Assembly: GCA_964400125.1 (NCBI GenBank)
Contig: CAYNSR010000011.1
Span: 13,343 to 77,342 of the forward strand
Length of the DNA: 64,000 nt
From: Micavibrio sp964400125
GTDB taxonomy: Bacteria; Pseudomonadota; Alphaproteobacteria; Micavibrionales; Micavibrionaceae
Direction of reading: 5' to 3'
The position numbers and the translations under genes were made by a program. Below the pieces are notes generated by a model, which saw only the letters and a program-made list of their open reading frames with translations, ran no database searches and was not told the DNA's origin. Of this stretch, positions 31,887 to 40,009 are shown piece after piece. The number at the start of each line of letters is the position of its first letter. Position 1 is the first letter of the stretch.

Positions 31887-33006
31887 GGCCGGAACTATGC
31901 CTGCCGGAACCCCACGCCGCAAGACACCGGAGTGGTTTCGTCTGGCCTTGCTGCAATGGTATGACAAATACGCCCGCGCCCTCCCGTGGCGGGCCACCGG
32001 GGGACAACGCCCTGATCCATATCATGTATGGTTGTCCGAGGTGATGTTGCAGCAAACGACCGTTCCGGCAGTTATCCCCTATTTCGGAAAATTTGTGGAC
32101 AAATGGCCGACAATACAGGCTCTGGCCACGGCCGGGGATGACGATGTGATGCAGGCTTGGGCGGGCCTTGGTTATTATGCCCGTGCCAGAAACCTCCTGA
32201 AATGCGCCCGCACGGTGTGTGCGCTTCACGACGGACAGTTTCCGGATGATTACGACAAATTACTGGCCTTGCCGGGGATCGGGGATTATACGGCTGCGGC
32301 AATCTCGGCGATTGCCTTCAACCGCGTCGCAACGGTTATTGACGGAAACGTGGACCGCGTGGTGGCGCGGTATTTTGCCATTCTTGATCCCTTGCCGGAT
32401 TCAAAACCGCAAATCCGGGAGCGGGCGGAAACATTGTTCGAAGGCGGGGGCGCAAACGGACGGTCGGGTGATTTTGCGCAGGCGATGATGGATCTCGGCG
32501 CAACCATCTGTACGCCGAGAAACCCGCATTGCGCCCTCTGCCCGGTTTTGGAAGGTTGCGCCGGGGCGAGGCAAAAAATTGCCGCGACCCTTCCCGCCAG
32601 AAGGGAACGTCCGGCTCCGCCGCGCCGTGCGGGTTATATCTACTGGATTACGAATGCAAATGGCGATGTTTTACTGGAGAAACGTCAGGAAAGCGGGCTG
32701 CTGGGCGGTATGACGGGGCTGCCGACCAGTGACTGGGTGGATTGGCCCGGCCACACGCGCAAATGGCCGGAGATAAGCCATATTTCAGCCACGAAAGCTT
32801 GCGAGAATGTCTCTATGAAAAAAGATGTCCGTGTCCGGCATACTTTCACCCATTTTCACCTCGAACTGCAGGGTGTTTTCATGCGCGCTCCGGGTGGACG
32901 TTTTTCTGTGCCGGGGGGGTGCTTCTGGGCATCGCCCGATTCGTTGCGTGATATCGGTTTTCCAACGGTGTTTAAAAAATTCGTGCGCATGGCCAGCGTT
33001 GAATAG
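31885..33006 (+). CDS. mutY: A/G-specific adenine glycosylase MutY
   Basis: A 373-residue DNA repair glycosylase that removes adenine opposite 8-oxoguanine. Catalytic Glu is in SEVMLQQTTV, the helix-hairpin-helix is LPGIGDYTAAAI, the catalytic Asp is in VIDGNVDRV, and the 4Fe-4S cluster cysteines follow C-x6-C-x2-C-x5-C (CTPRNPHCALCPVLEGC). The C-terminal NUDIX-like domain that recognises 8-oxoG is present. The ATG at 31885 is used; 31897 is an alternative. Confidence 0.96.
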   Translation: MAGTMPAGTPRRKTPEWFRLALLQWYDKYARALPWRATGGQRPDPYHVWLSEVMLQQTTVPAVIPYFGKFVDKWPTIQALATAGDDDVMQAWAGLGYYARARNLLKCARTVCALHDGQFPDDYDKLLALPGIGDYTAAAISAIAFNRVATVIDGNVDRVVARYFAILDPLPDSKPQIRERAETLFEGGGANGRSGDFAQAMMDLGATICTPRNPHCALCPVLEGCAGARQKIAATLPARRERPAPPRRAGYIYWITNANGDVLLEKRQESGLLGGMTGLPTSDWVDWPGHTRKWPEISHISATKACENVSMKKDVRVRHTFTHFHLELQGVFMRAPGGRFSVPGGCFWASPDSLRDIGFPTVFKKFVRMASVE

Positions 33007-33058
33007 AACATGATCTGCGTTTAGTATCTGGATGTTGTTACGGAATCGCGGGGGAAAA

Positions 33059-34069
33059 ATGAGATTTACAAGCGTTTTATTTCTGGTGGGTTTGTGTTTT
33101 GCGTTTCTGACCCCGTGCCATGCATTCGCAGCGGACCCTCAGTCCGTTCACACGGAAAGTACGGAAAGTGATGACAACATCGCCCCTGTGCGTCCCAGGG
33201 CAAGCTTGGGTTCGCGTAGCATACATACCGATTACATGGTGGGAGATCTTGATGAAGACGAACACGGCGACGGGTACATAAAGCCTACCTATGAACGCCT
33301 GTCCCAGTTGTACTGGGCGCTGGCCATGATGGATATGGAAGACAAGGAGGCCATTGACGGATATCTGAAGCTCCACGAATGCGATTTGTACAAGCAATTC
33401 TATTCACGAGATTTTGAGCTTGAGGAACTGCGTGCGGTGACGCGGGATTCGATCATGCGAAACCTTGCCGGATTTCCAACCCAGTTTGAAATTTTTATGC
33501 CTGTAGGGCTTGATCGTTACAACAGGGAGACTGGAGTATTCCTGATCGCCGATGGTTCTAAATTTATTGAAGCAAAAAAACTGGAAGTTTCACGAAACAC
33601 GCGTTACAGAAGCATTTGCGGGGAAAGTGTTATTCCTAAATATCCTCGAAATTTTATCCTGTATTTCAATCGCCCCTTCTCCCTGACGAAGATTCCCATG
33701 TCGCCTGATACGGCCCGCGAAATTATTGATTTTGCAGATGAAGACCGAAAAAAGGGGATAAAAGGAAAGTATTACGAATTCAGGTACCTTTCCGAGTTCG
33801 GAAGAATCGTCTTTTTGCGCATTCAGGTCACGATGACCCAATATAAGGAAATGTCGCGGAACTATAGCGATGAATGGGTGCCGATCATTTTTGCGACAAT
33901 TGACGGCTATCAGATATTTAGCGATAAGGAAAGAATGCACATGATTTATGATCGCGAACTGGAAATCAAAAGGAAAATGAAAAAATTAAAAGATGCTGCT
34001 GATGGTAACACCAAAAATATTGTCTTACCCGAAGGACCTCTGTTGAAGGAAAGTGAGTTTGAAAGGTAG
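33059..34069 (+). CDS. Hypothetical exported protein, 336 aa
   Basis: The start at 33059 is preceded by GGGGGA and gives a clear signal peptide (MRFTSVLFLVGLCFAFLTPC, with AFAADP after it), so the protein is likely periplasmic. The body includes YLKLHECDLYKQFYSRDFE and a long charged helix near the C-terminus. It resembles an alphaproteobacterial family annotated as DUF4852, but I am unsure. No catalytic motif seen. A bidirectional terminator follows. Confidence 0.68.
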   Translation: MRFTSVLFLVGLCFAFLTPCHAFAADPQSVHTESTESDDNIAPVRPRASLGSRSIHTDYMVGDLDEDEHGDGYIKPTYERLSQLYWALAMMDMEDKEAIDGYLKLHECDLYKQFYSRDFELEELRAVTRDSIMRNLAGFPTQFEIFMPVGLDRYNRETGVFLIADGSKFIEAKKLEVSRNTRYRSICGESVIPKYPRNFILYFNRPFSLTKIPMSPDTAREIIDFADEDRKKGIKGKYYEFRYLSEFGRIVFLRIQVTMTQYKEMSRNYSDEWVPIIFATIDGYQIFSDKERMHMIYDRELEIKRKMKKLKDAADGNTKNIVLPEGPLLKESEFER

Positions 34070-34100
34070 CTTGCACGGCAAGCCGAATGTCTGAGAAAAT

Positions 34101-34133
34101 AAAGAAGCCGGAAATTTTTTTTCCGGCTTCTTT
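34101..34133. terminator. Bidirectional rho-independent terminator
   Basis: A perfect 14-bp stem (AAAGAAGCCGGAAA with its complement at 34120-34133) has a 5-base T-rich loop and A/T-rich flanks on both sides. It separates the convergent genes ending at 34069 and 34135. Confidence 0.9.
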
Positions 34134-34134
34134 A

Positions 34135-35292
34135 CTACTGAATGGATTTTACCGCGTCCGCAGTTTCATCGCGGATTTGTTGCCGCAGGGAATCGATAGG
34201 GATCATATTCTTCCCTTTTTTGATGTGCCAGTACGTCCATCCGTTGCATGATGGTGCCCCTTGCAGGGCCGCGCCGACACGGTGGATGGAGCCGCGATGC
34301 TGTCCTGCGAGGCCCTTGGCGATCAGGTTTCCATCGGCGGTGATTTTCGCTTCGTGTTGCTGCTTGGGGTCGGTGAGGACAGTGCCTGGTTTAATCAGCC
34401 CGCGTTCAATGAGCCAGCCAAACGGGATGCGTTGTTCTTCCCGTTTGGCTGGTGTGTGCAGAATTTCGCCGTCGCCAAGCCTGACGATCTTTCTCAAACG
34501 ATCTTCCGCAGCCTTAATATACTCTGTTTCTCTTTCGATTCCGATATAGTGTCTGCCGAGTTTTTTTGCGACGGCTCCGGTCGTCCCGGTCCCAAAGAAC
34601 GGATCAAGAACAGTATCTCCGGGGTTTGTTGATGCCATAAGAACGCGATAGAGCAGGGATTCCGGCTTTTGTGTCGGATGCGCCTTTTGCCCGTCATCAT
34701 CCTTCAGGCGTTCCGCCCCGGTGCAAAGCGGCAGATACCAGTCGCTGCGCATTTGCAGGTCTTCATTCAGGGCTTTCATCGAGTCATAGTTGAAGCGGTA
34801 GCGGGAATCCTTGGATTTGGAGGCCCAAATCATTGTTTCATGCGCGTTGGTGAATCGCCGCCCGCGAAAATTCGGCATCGGGTTGGCCTTGCGCCAGACG
34901 ATGTCGTTCAGAATCCAGAAGCCGATATCCTGAAGGATATATCCCAAGCGAAAAATATTATGATAACTGCCGATCACCCAGATCGCGCCATCATCGCTCA
35001 GCGTATCGCGGGCAGCAGAAAGCCAGTTACGGGTGAAGGCATCATAATCCTTCAGGCTGTCGAACTGGTCCCAATGATCGTCGCAGGCATCGACCAAAGA
35101 GTTGTTCGGGCGGTGTAGATTGCCGCCCAGTTGCAGGTTATAGGGGGGGTCTGCAAAAATCAGGTCGACTGATTTTCGGGGCAGGGACCGCATAATCTCC
35201 GCGCATTCCCCCTGTAGGATGGTGTCTGTGGGGATTCCTGTTGATTTCTTTGTGGATTTTGTGGGGGTTTTTGGAGCTCTGGTGGTCGTCAT
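34135..35292 (-). CDS. ccrM: Cell-cycle-regulated adenine-N6 DNA methyltransferase CcrM (GANTC)
   Basis: A 385-residue beta-class N6-adenine methyltransferase with DPPYNLQL (catalytic motif IV) near the N-terminus, the SAM-binding FGTGTTGAVAKKLGR after it, and the C-terminal domain (GWLIERGLIKPGT, APSCNGWTYWH) typical of CcrM. It methylates GANTC and acts in the alphaproteobacterial cell cycle. The ATG at 35292 has AAGGG upstream; longer frames to 35376 or 35418 run through the regulatory region. Seven GANTC sites and two inverted DnaA boxes lie within 125 bases upstream. Confidence 0.95.
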   Translation of the reverse strand: MTTTRAPKTPTKSTKKSTGIPTDTILQGECAEIMRSLPRKSVDLIFADPPYNLQLGGNLHRPNNSLVDACDDHWDQFDSLKDYDAFTRNWLSAARDTLSDDGAIWVIGSYHNIFRLGYILQDIGFWILNDIVWRKANPMPNFRGRRFTNAHETMIWASKSKDSRYRFNYDSMKALNEDLQMRSDWYLPLCTGAERLKDDDGQKAHPTQKPESLLYRVLMASTNPGDTVLDPFFGTGTTGAVAKKLGRHYIGIERETEYIKAAEDRLRKIVRLGDGEILHTPAKREEQRIPFGWLIERGLIKPGTVLTDPKQQHEAKITADGNLIAKGLAGQHRGSIHRVGAALQGAPSCNGWTYWHIKKGKNMIPIDSLRQQIRDETADAVKSIQ

Positions 35293-35302
35293 GATTTGCC
35301 CT

Positions 35303-35323
35303 TGTGGATAAAACTTATCCACA
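35303..35323. promoter_or_regulatory. Inverted pair of perfect DnaA boxes in the ccrM leader
   Basis: TGTGGATAA (35303-35311) and TTATCCACA (35315-35323) are exact copies of the consensus 9-mer in opposite orientation, 3 bases apart, ending 11 bases from the ccrM ATG. The same bases would form a 9-bp hairpin in the mRNA next to the Shine-Dalgarno AAGGG. DnaA binding is inferred from the sequence. Confidence 0.7.
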
Positions 35324-35416
35324 GAATCTTGAATCATGTTGGAGTCGCCGTCAAGGACTATTTTTGATTCGTGTAATGGACTCAATGGGTTGTTTAAGAG
35401 TCCTGAAGTGTGAGTC
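35324..35416. promoter_or_regulatory. Cluster of seven GANTC methylation sites upstream of ccrM
   Basis: GANTC occurs at 35324, 35331, 35342, 35366, 35379, 35398 and 35412 (each five bases). Chance expectation in 93 bases is about 0.4. On the minus strand a possible promoter, TTGACG (35349-35354) with CAAGAT (35326-35331) at 17 bases, is overlapped at its -10 by two of the sites, and its start would fall inside the DnaA boxes. This suggests methylation- and DnaA-dependent autoregulation. Confidence 0.75.
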
Positions 35417-35451
35417 AAATCCGTGACTTAGCGGGAAACTAGAGAATTTTG

Positions 35452-35480
35452 TTGACGTAATTCTGATGCAGGTTTTAAAT
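35452..35480 (+). promoter_or_regulatory. Putative promoter of the gene at 35538
   Basis: TTGACG (35452-35457) is followed after 17 bases by TTAAAT (35475-35480), giving a predicted start near 35487. That rules out the open-frame ATG at 35466 and agrees with a start at 35538 or 35550. It lies about 40 bases from the GANTC cluster and is divergent from ccrM. Confidence 0.5.
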
Positions 35481-35537
35481 CTCTCCCGAAGAATGGTGGC
35501 GTTACCGCGAATCATCATAACAAATAATAAAAACGGG

Positions 35538-36254
35538 ATGTGTCAGCAAATGAACCTGCAAAGAGATATCGAAGATAACCTGTTTTTGCGCGGATGGGTC
35601 AGTCCGTTCGGCCTGCTGGGGAAGAACAGCGTCTTCGAAATCCCCGAACGCACGGCGGCGATGAACGTCCAGAAAAGCGTGTTTTTTCCGATTTCTGCGA
35701 TCCTGAATGGCGGCGAGGTCAATCACCGCGTCCTCGTGACCAGTGAATTTGCTGGCGGCATGAAAGATGAAGGCCCCCGGACGGTCGAAATTCAGGAACG
35801 CAGCAAAACATCGAAAGACTGGGTCACGCAGACCATCCACACACCGACGCAGTTTCTTTTTAAACTTGCCGCCGAGGACAAGCCGCTGCTTCCAGGCAAG
35901 GGAGAGGGCAAGGGTGTGGAGAATTTCATGCGTTTTGCACTGGATAACGGCTTTACGACCTGCCTGTCGACGGCAACCAGGCTGGGGCAGGTGGTATGGC
36001 ATTCAAGGACGAACCCGGCGAACGACGGTGTCCTGCTGTGCCTTGCCGTGGATCAGAATGGTGCCCCGGCGGTTGATATCCGGGTCTGCGGCAATGATGT
36101 CGTCGGCTCCCCGTCGATTTTGCTTGAAGCATTCGAGCATGATCGCGCAACCGCCACGCTCCAGATGCAAGGGCGTATGGCCGCGGCCCGGATCCGGAGT
36201 GCGGAACAAGGCAGTTTGCTCAAACGGCTGGTTTCGTGGATTTCCCCGCCCTAA
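35538..36254 (+). CDS. Hypothetical protein, about 238 aa
   Basis: A soluble protein without signal peptide. It contains VSPFGLLGKNSVFEIPERTA, a mid-region FLFKLAAEDKPLLPGKGEGKG and a basic C-terminus (RLVSWISPP). No family recognised. The start is 35538 or 35550; upstream in-frame ATGs precede the likely transcription start. It shares the GANTC-rich intergenic region with the divergent ccrM, so its expression could follow the cell cycle. The TAA overlaps the rnhB stop region by 4 bases. Confidence 0.65.
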   Translation: MCQQMNLQRDIEDNLFLRGWVSPFGLLGKNSVFEIPERTAAMNVQKSVFFPISAILNGGEVNHRVLVTSEFAGGMKDEGPRTVEIQERSKTSKDWVTQTIHTPTQFLFKLAAEDKPLLPGKGEGKGVENFMRFALDNGFTTCLSTATRLGQVVWHSRTNPANDGVLLCLAVDQNGAPAVDIRVCGNDVVGSPSILLEAFEHDRATATLQMQGRMAAARIRSAEQGSLLKRLVSWISPP

Positions 36255-36889
36255 CCGGATGTAGCCTTCCGCACGGGTGCAAAGCTTTTGCGATGGTGAA
36301 TCGTCGGCCCGTATTCGCGCAGGGCGGCCAGATGTTGCGGTGTACCGTAGCCTGAATTACGGCTCCATCCATATTGGGGGAATTGTGCGCATAGTGCGCG
36401 CATCAGACGGTCGCGTGTCACCTTGGCCAGAATGGACGCCGCAGCGATGGACAGGCTGGTCGCATCGCCCCTGACCACGGTTTGCACCGGGCAGGACAGT
36501 TTCGGGGCGTAATTGCCATCAACCAGCGCCGCTTCGGGCGCGATTTTAAAATCCGCCTGCATGTGTTCCATCGCCCTTTTCATGGCCAGCATGCTGGCTT
36601 GCAGAATGTTGATCCTGTCGATTTCGACGACATCGGCGGTGGCGATTCCGTATGCGCTGTGTTCAAGAATGAAAGGGTAGAGACTTTCCCGCTGCGTCGC
36701 GGTCAGTTTTTTGCTGTCGGTGACCCGTGACCAGAGCGCATTGTTTTGGTGTTCGGGCGGAATATAGACGCAGGCCGCCGCAACCGGTCCCGCCAGCGGA
36801 CCGCGTCCGGCTTCGTCCAGTCCGCAAACGGGGCCAGTATAGCGCCCCTCCAGCATAAGGCTACATCCCTGAAAGTGGATATGGTTCAT
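36251..36889 (-). CDS. rnhB: Ribonuclease HII
   Basis: A 212-residue enzyme that cuts RNA in RNA-DNA hybrids, including single ribonucleotides in DNA. The active-site blocks are VCGLDEAGRGPLAGPV (D-E), TDSKKLT, LVDGNY and GDATSLSIAAASILAKVTRD. It is 6 bases downstream of pepN and convergent with the gene at 35538. Start at 36889 or the ATG 33 bases later (MLEGRY) are both possible. Confidence 0.96.
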   Translation of the reverse strand: MNHIHFQGCSLMLEGRYTGPVCGLDEAGRGPLAGPVAAACVYIPPEHQNNALWSRVTDSKKLTATQRESLYPFILEHSAYGIATADVVEIDRINILQASMLAMKRAMEHMQADFKIAPEAALVDGNYAPKLSCPVQTVVRGDATSLSIAAASILAKVTRDRLMRALCAQFPQYGWSRNSGYGTPQHLAALREYGPTIHHRKSFAPVRKATSG

Positions 36890-36895
36890 ATTTTC

Positions 36896-39580
36896 TTATT
36901 TCAGTGTCTTGCTGACAATCTCGAACACATCCGGTGACAGGTCGGGCAGGGCGGCTATTTTTTGTAGAACGGCCTTCATTTTTTCCTGCCTGTCCGGGGT
37001 ATACCGCCGCCATTCACGCAACGGCGTCAGCAGGCGCGATGCAATCTGCGGGTTTTTCCCGTTCAGGGAAATGATGGCATTGCCCAGAAATTCATAGCCG
37101 CGCCCGTCCTTGCTGTGGAACATGACGGGGTTGCTCATGGCGAAAATGCTATAGAGCGACCGGACCCTGTTGGGATTCAGCAAGGTGAAATCGGGGTGTG
37201 CGGCAAGCTGCGTCATGTCGTCAATTGTCGTCTTGCGAACGGCCATCGCCTGAATGCTGAACCATTTGTCGATGACGAGGGGATAATTACGGAATCGCTC
37301 ATGAAAATCTTTCAGCGCCGTTTCCCGTTCCGCCGTGTCGGTATCGGTCAGGCATGCCAAAGCCGCCATGCGGTCGGTCATATTGTTTGCGGCATCATAT
37401 TGCTGTCTGGCCAACGCAACCGACGCGGCATTATGGTCCGCCGTCAGATAAGACAGGACAATATTTTTCAAAGCCCGTTTTCCAGCCGAAACGGGATCAA
37501 CCGAATATGTCGCCGGGGTTGAGTGACGATCATAGAGTTTTTCAAGACGATCCCGGCAGGAATTCGCGACATCGATCATCACCTGCCGCCGCGCCTGATA
37601 GATCAGGTCCGGATCGACGATAGTGCGTTCCTGCGCGATGATTGAAAAATCCGGCAGGGCAATGGACCGGGCGAGCAACGCCATATCGGTGCGGTCGTCA
37701 AAGCCCTGTTCGATCAGGTCGTTGAAAGAGGCCAGAAATTCGGGTTCCGTCTGCGTTTTTTGGCCTTTTTCCAGAGCGTCAATCATCCGGTTGAGCATGC
37801 GCAGGGCAATAATCTGGCCTGATTCCCAACGGTTAAATCCATCGCTGTCATGAACCATCAGGAAGCGGTAATCGTCGTCGCTCAGATTGGTCGTCAGTTT
37901 CACCGGTGCGGAGAACCCGCGTAAAATCGACGGCACCGGACGGGCCGGAATATTTTCGAAGACGAAATGCTGTTCTTTTTCGGTAAGTTCCAGCAGGCGC
38001 GTATCCATATCCGCGCCATTGGGGCCGACAAGGCCCGTCCGCACGGGGATGTGCATCGGTTTTTTATCCGGCTGTCCGGGCGTCGCGGGAATATGCTGGC
38101 GCAGGGTCAGGGTGTAGCGGCGGGAGGATTCATCGTAATGCCCCTCCGCCCGGACTTCCGGCGTTCCAGCCTGAGCGTACCATAATTTGAATTGGTCCAT
38201 ATTCCGCCCCGATGCGTCCTGCATGCACTGGACAAAATCATCGCAGGTTACGGCCTTGCCGTCGAAGCGGTTGAAATACAGGTCCGTGGCCTTGCGGTAG
38301 GTGGCGTCACCGAGCAGGGTATGCTGCATACGGATGACTTCTGCGCCTTTTTCGTACACGGTCACGGTGTAAAAATTGCTGATTTCAATGAAATTGTCGG
38401 GGCGGATGGGGTGCGCCATCGGTCCGGCATCTTCGGGGAACTGCATCCGGCGCAGCAGGACGACATCGTCGATACGTTTGACCCCGCGCGAATTCATGTC
38501 GGCGGTGAATTCCTGATCGCGAAATACCGTCAACCCTTCCTTCAGCGAGAGTTGAAACCAATCCCGGCAGGTGACGCGGTTTCCGGTCCAGTTGTGGAAA
38601 TATTCATGGGCGATGACGCCTTCGACCCGTTCAAAATCGCGATCGGTGGCGGTTTCCGGCTTGGCCAGGACGAGGGCGGTATTGAAAATATTCAGCGATG
38701 TATTTTCCATCGCCCCCATATTGAAATCGCTAACGGCAACGATATTAAAGCGGTCCAACTGGTATTCGCGGCCATATTTTTCTTCATCCCATTCCATCGA
38801 ACGTTTCAGGGATTCCATGGCGTAGCCGCACTGGGTTTCATCACCTTCGCGGACATAGATACGCAAATCGACAATACGCCCGGTCATGGTGGTAAAGCTG
38901 TCACGGATATGGACAAGGTTTCCGGCAACGAGGGCGAAGAGATAACACGGCTTGGGGAAGGGGTCGTGCCAGACAGCATAGTGTCTGGCGGCATTTCCCT
39001 CACCCTCCCGCTGCGCGGGCCCCTCCCTCTCCCTGAAGGGAGAGGGATTACCTTCAGGGAGAGGGTTAGGGTGAGGGAACAAATCCCCTTCTTCGACAAG
39101 ATTGCCGTTTGATAGCAATACAGGGAAAAGGGCCTTGTCAGCCTCGATCCGCGTCGTAAAAACGGTCATTACATCGGGACGGTCTGGGAAATAGGTGATC
39201 TTGCGGAAACCTTCCGCTTCGCACTGGGTGCAGTAATTACCACCGGACATATACAGGCCTTCGAGCGCGGTATTTTCCTCCGGGCAGATTTCAACCTCTG
39301 TTTCCAGCGTGAAGGAGTCTCCTGGGCAGGGTAGGGTGAGGAATTTTTCATCGACCGTGTATTGCGCATCCGCCCCGTTGATCTTGACGGAGAGCAGTTT
39401 TAACCGTTCGCCGTTCAGGACAAGATCGGGTGCGCCGGGGATCGATTTTTTAAACCGCGTCCGCGCGGCAACGGTTGTTTTTCCGGAAAATATCCGGAAT
39501 GTCAGATTCACATCCTCAACCTGATAGGCAGGCGTGGTGTAATCTTTCAGATAAATCGTCGTCGGGTTTTCGGTGCGCAT
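36896..39580 (-). CDS. pepN: Aminopeptidase N (M1 family) with an in-frame palindromic insert
   Basis: An 894-residue cytoplasmic zinc aminopeptidase. GAMEN is at residues 289-293, the zinc site is HEYFH (325-329) with Glu348, and the C-terminal PepN domains are complete. At residues ~168-197, between NLVEEGDL and ARHYAVWHDPFPKP, there is an extra segment (FPHPNPLPEGNPSPFRER and onward) encoded by a palindromic repeat; other PepN proteins have only a few residues there. The reading frame is kept, so the protein is probably still functional. rnhB follows 6 bases downstream. Confidence 0.95.
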   Translation of the reverse strand: MRTENPTTIYLKDYTTPAYQVEDVNLTFRIFSGKTTVAARTRFKKSIPGAPDLVLNGERLKLLSVKINGADAQYTVDEKFLTLPCPGDSFTLETEVEICPEENTALEGLYMSGGNYCTQCEAEGFRKITYFPDRPDVMTVFTTRIEADKALFPVLLSNGNLVEEGDLFPHPNPLPEGNPSPFREREGPAQREGEGNAARHYAVWHDPFPKPCYLFALVAGNLVHIRDSFTTMTGRIVDLRIYVREGDETQCGYAMESLKRSMEWDEEKYGREYQLDRFNIVAVSDFNMGAMENTSLNIFNTALVLAKPETATDRDFERVEGVIAHEYFHNWTGNRVTCRDWFQLSLKEGLTVFRDQEFTADMNSRGVKRIDDVVLLRRMQFPEDAGPMAHPIRPDNFIEISNFYTVTVYEKGAEVIRMQHTLLGDATYRKATDLYFNRFDGKAVTCDDFVQCMQDASGRNMDQFKLWYAQAGTPEVRAEGHYDESSRRYTLTLRQHIPATPGQPDKKPMHIPVRTGLVGPNGADMDTRLLELTEKEQHFVFENIPARPVPSILRGFSAPVKLTTNLSDDDYRFLMVHDSDGFNRWESGQIIALRMLNRMIDALEKGQKTQTEPEFLASFNDLIEQGFDDRTDMALLARSIALPDFSIIAQERTIVDPDLIYQARRQVMIDVANSCRDRLEKLYDRHSTPATYSVDPVSAGKRALKNIVLSYLTADHNAASVALARQQYDAANNMTDRMAALACLTDTDTAERETALKDFHERFRNYPLVIDKWFSIQAMAVRKTTIDDMTQLAAHPDFTLLNPNRVRSLYSIFAMSNPVMFHSKDGRGYEFLGNAIISLNGKNPQIASRLLTPLREWRRYTPDRQEKMKAVLQKIAALPDLSPDVFEIVSKTLK
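38995..39079. repeat. Palindromic repeat inserted in frame in pepN
   Basis: Outer arms TTCCCTCACCCT (38995-39006) and AGGGTGAGGGAA (39068-39079) enclose smaller hairpins (CCCTCTCCCTGAAGGGAGAGGG-like and CCTTCAGGGAGAGGG, split). The same family sits in the obgE-rpmA intergenic region at 41109-41202. Read on the minus strand it encodes the Pro/Glu/Arg-rich insert of PepN. Confidence 0.85.
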
Positions 39581-39649
39581 GTCGGGAATCTCCGGGTTTT
39601 GACTGTGCGGGAATTATAGCCCGCATCACCCGGCGTGATAGCCCTTTTT

Positions 39650-39940
39650 TTAAGGCCTTGGAGGAGGTGGTGAGTTATCCTTATCATTGAAGCCGAGTGT
39701 GCTGGCAATGTGTTTTGCAACGACACCAAAAGACTCTTTGATCCTGCTTTTCGTAACAATAGAGTCATCTTGGTGTTCGATTTTATCAATATAAAGATAA
39801 CCACCGAATAGGATTGCCGCTGATCCCACAGCAACAACAGGGAAGATTGCTCCTAATACTACGGGAGTAGCAACAGTGACGCCTGCTATACCGTACGCCC
39901 TTGCTTTCGAAAGAGGTTCTTTACTATCTTGTTGTGCCAT
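39650..39940 (-). CDS. Small hypothetical membrane protein, 96 aa
   Basis: The ATG at 39940 gives a basic N-terminus, two adjacent hydrophobic stretches (GIAGVTVATPVVLGAIF and VVAVGSAAILFGGYLYI) likely forming a membrane hairpin, a charged segment, and a Pro-rich end (SPPPPRP). A longer frame to 39985 adds 15 polar residues. No family recognised. Confidence 0.55.
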   Translation of the reverse strand: MAQQDSKEPLSKARAYGIAGVTVATPVVLGAIFPVVAVGSAAILFGGYLYIDKIEHQDDSIVTKSRIKESFGVVAKHIASTLGFNDKDNSPPPPRP

Positions 39941-40009
39941 GAGATAAGCCCTTTGTTCATTTTTATGAATAATGCCTGTATACATATACGCTAAAATTCT
40001 GTCAATAAA

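Noticed and set aside
35303..35416. DnaA-box pair as a replication origin
   Set aside because: Only two boxes, no AT-rich unwinding region and no dnaA, dnaN or parAB nearby; a regulatory role at ccrM fits better.
38192..39112. Antisense frame of 306 codons opposite pepN
   Set aside because: pepN motifs in this segment are unambiguous; the reverse frame has no homologous features.
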